This document shows positions 63,398 through 64,000 of a stretch of DNA of 64,000 bases, piece after piece (the stretch's first letter is position 1; each line of letters begins with the position of its first letter). The position numbers were made by a program, and so were the translations under genes. The stretch comes from Marinobacter sp. S0848L (GTDB lineage: Bacteria; Pseudomonadota; Gammaproteobacteria; Pseudomonadales; Oleiphilaceae), in NCBI RefSeq assembly GCF_023016065.1, contig NZ_JALKAQ010000001.1, forward strand, positions 62,001 through 126,000, given 5' to 3'. The notes beneath the pieces were generated by a model. That model saw only the letters and a list, made by a program, of their open reading frames with translations, had not been told where the DNA came from and made no database searches.

Positions 63398-63811
63398 ATG
63401 CTCAAAATCTCAAACGCCGTAGAAATTGCCGACTGGGAAATCGAAATCACGCAAATTCGAGCCCAAGGCCCCGGCGGCCAGAACGTCAACAAGGTGGCCT
63501 CTGCGGTACACCTTCGCTTCGACATTCAGCGCTCTTCCTTGCCGCCTTTCTATAAGGAGCGACTGATGGCGTTTTCAGACCAACGCATCAGCAAAGAAGG
63601 GATTGTGATCATCAAGGCACAGTCTTCCCGCACCCTGGAACTCAACAAAGAAGACGCGCTAGAGCGCCTGAAAGAACTTATCTTGGAAGCGGTGAAAATC
63701 CAAAAAGCACGGCGACCAACCCGCCCTACCAAAGGTTCCCAACGCCGGCGCGTGGACAAGAAAACTCAGAAAGGTAAAACCAAGGCGCTTAGAGGAAAGG
63801 TCAAAATTTAA
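63398..63811 (+). CDS. arfB: Alternative ribosome-rescue factor ArfB
   Basis: The product has 137 residues. The catalytic loop GPGGQNVNK (GGQ at 26-28) and the basic C-terminal tail RRPTRPTKGSQRRRVDKKTQ that enters the mRNA channel are both present. Length matches E. coli YaeJ (140). It hydrolyses peptidyl-tRNA on stalled ribosomes lacking a stop codon. Confidence 0.94.
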   Translation: MLKISNAVEIADWEIEITQIRAQGPGGQNVNKVASAVHLRFDIQRSSLPPFYKERLMAFSDQRISKEGIVIIKAQSSRTLELNKEDALERLKELILEAVKIQKARRPTRPTKGSQRRRVDKKTQKGKTKALRGKVKI

Positions 63812-64000
63812 ATGCCTCTGCCCTACTATCTCGGTTGCCCGCAATGGCAAGACCCAAACTGGACCACACAACTGCCACCCGGAGCATCCGCTCTTGCCCG
63901 CTATGCCCGCGTGTTCAATACCGTTGAGGGCAACACCACTTTTTACGCAACTCCCAGTCAAGCGCAATGCGAACAATGGCGCAAACAGGTGCCGGATGAT
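63812..64000 (+). CDS. DUF72 protein, 5' part
   Basis: The first 63 codons of a gene that continues past the window. MPLPYYLGCPQWQDPNWTTQ, then LARYARVFNTVEGNTTFYAT match the DUF72 start (G-x-x-W, N-x-x-E-x-N-x-T-F-Y). The ATG directly abuts the arfB stop, suggesting translational coupling. DUF72 proteins are TIM-barrel proteins of unknown function. Confidence 0.85.
   Translation, partial: MPLPYYLGCPQWQDPNWTTQLPPGASALARYARVFNTVEGNTTFYATPSQAQCEQWRKQVPDD

Overview
This is a stretch of gammaproteobacterial chromosome, roughly 55-57% G+C by eye, and the gene content points to a marine hydrocarbon-degrading Marinobacter-like bacterium. The evidence is an integral-membrane alkane hydroxylase (alkB), an AlkK-type acyl-CoA ligase, a second acyl-CoA ligase, acyl-CoA dehydrogenase, two crotonases, FadH, a seven-domain Mrp Na+/H+ antiporter and an NSS sodium symporter. 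No phage, IS, integrase, CRISPR, rRNA or tRNA gene was recognised. The genus is an inference from gene content, not from a search.

Layout. 1-45 is the 5' end of rlmJ. 223-5086 is an imelysin / di-heme oxidoreductase / imelysin / DUF1513 operon, probably for envelope iron or metal handling, followed by an MFS carrier. 6563-9246 (minus) is an OmpA-family porin and a secreted thrombospondin type 3 calcium-binding lipoprotein. 9382-12677 holds a DUF4870-like membrane protein, a Tat-exported PhoX phosphatase and two small unknowns. 12844-20518 is lipid catabolism: alkB, crotonase, acyl-CoA dehydrogenase, an AraC/DJ-1 regulator and fadH. 20866-26651 is mrpACDEFG, followed on the same strand by an AlkK-like ligase. 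28326-35862 carries dadA, yciH, DUF4136, yigZ, a Cpx-like sensor/regulator pair with a divergent CpxP-like protein, and a FemAB/GNAT-like protein.

35882-43407 reads as a branched-chain/aromatic amino-acid module: AzlCD exporter, a giant indolepyruvate-ferredoxin-oxidoreductase-type 2-oxoacid oxidoreductase with a structured 5' leader, leucine dehydrogenase and an NSS transporter. 43473-49438 has dodecin, a spermidine-synthase fold protein, DUF1415, the ABC-F protein YbiT, a parvulin, DUF2059 and a LysR regulator. 49557-57510 has an acyl-CoA ligase, two small proteins, TauE/SafE, an L,D-transpeptidase, a lytic transglycosylase and YeiP. 57583-64000 has a thioesterase, crotonase, SDR, an HTH regulator facing YiaA/PspA, arfB and the start of a DUF72 gene.

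The most unusual material is non-coding. (1) Three copies of a ~100-nt block lie at 203-205-nt spacing between 58103 and 58612; each carries several 9-mers one base away from a DnaA box. (2) Three giant hairpins (14966-15080, 44575-44683, 45306-45420) belong to one family: the loop sequence is conserved while the long arms differ between copies but remain self-complementary. Two of them flank the DUF1415 gene in opposite orientation. (3) A multi-hairpin leader with two mutually exclusive pairings precedes the 2-oxoacid oxidoreductase gene (37097-37232). Two small genes with very strong Shine-Dalgarno sequences (49557 and 51665) also stand out.
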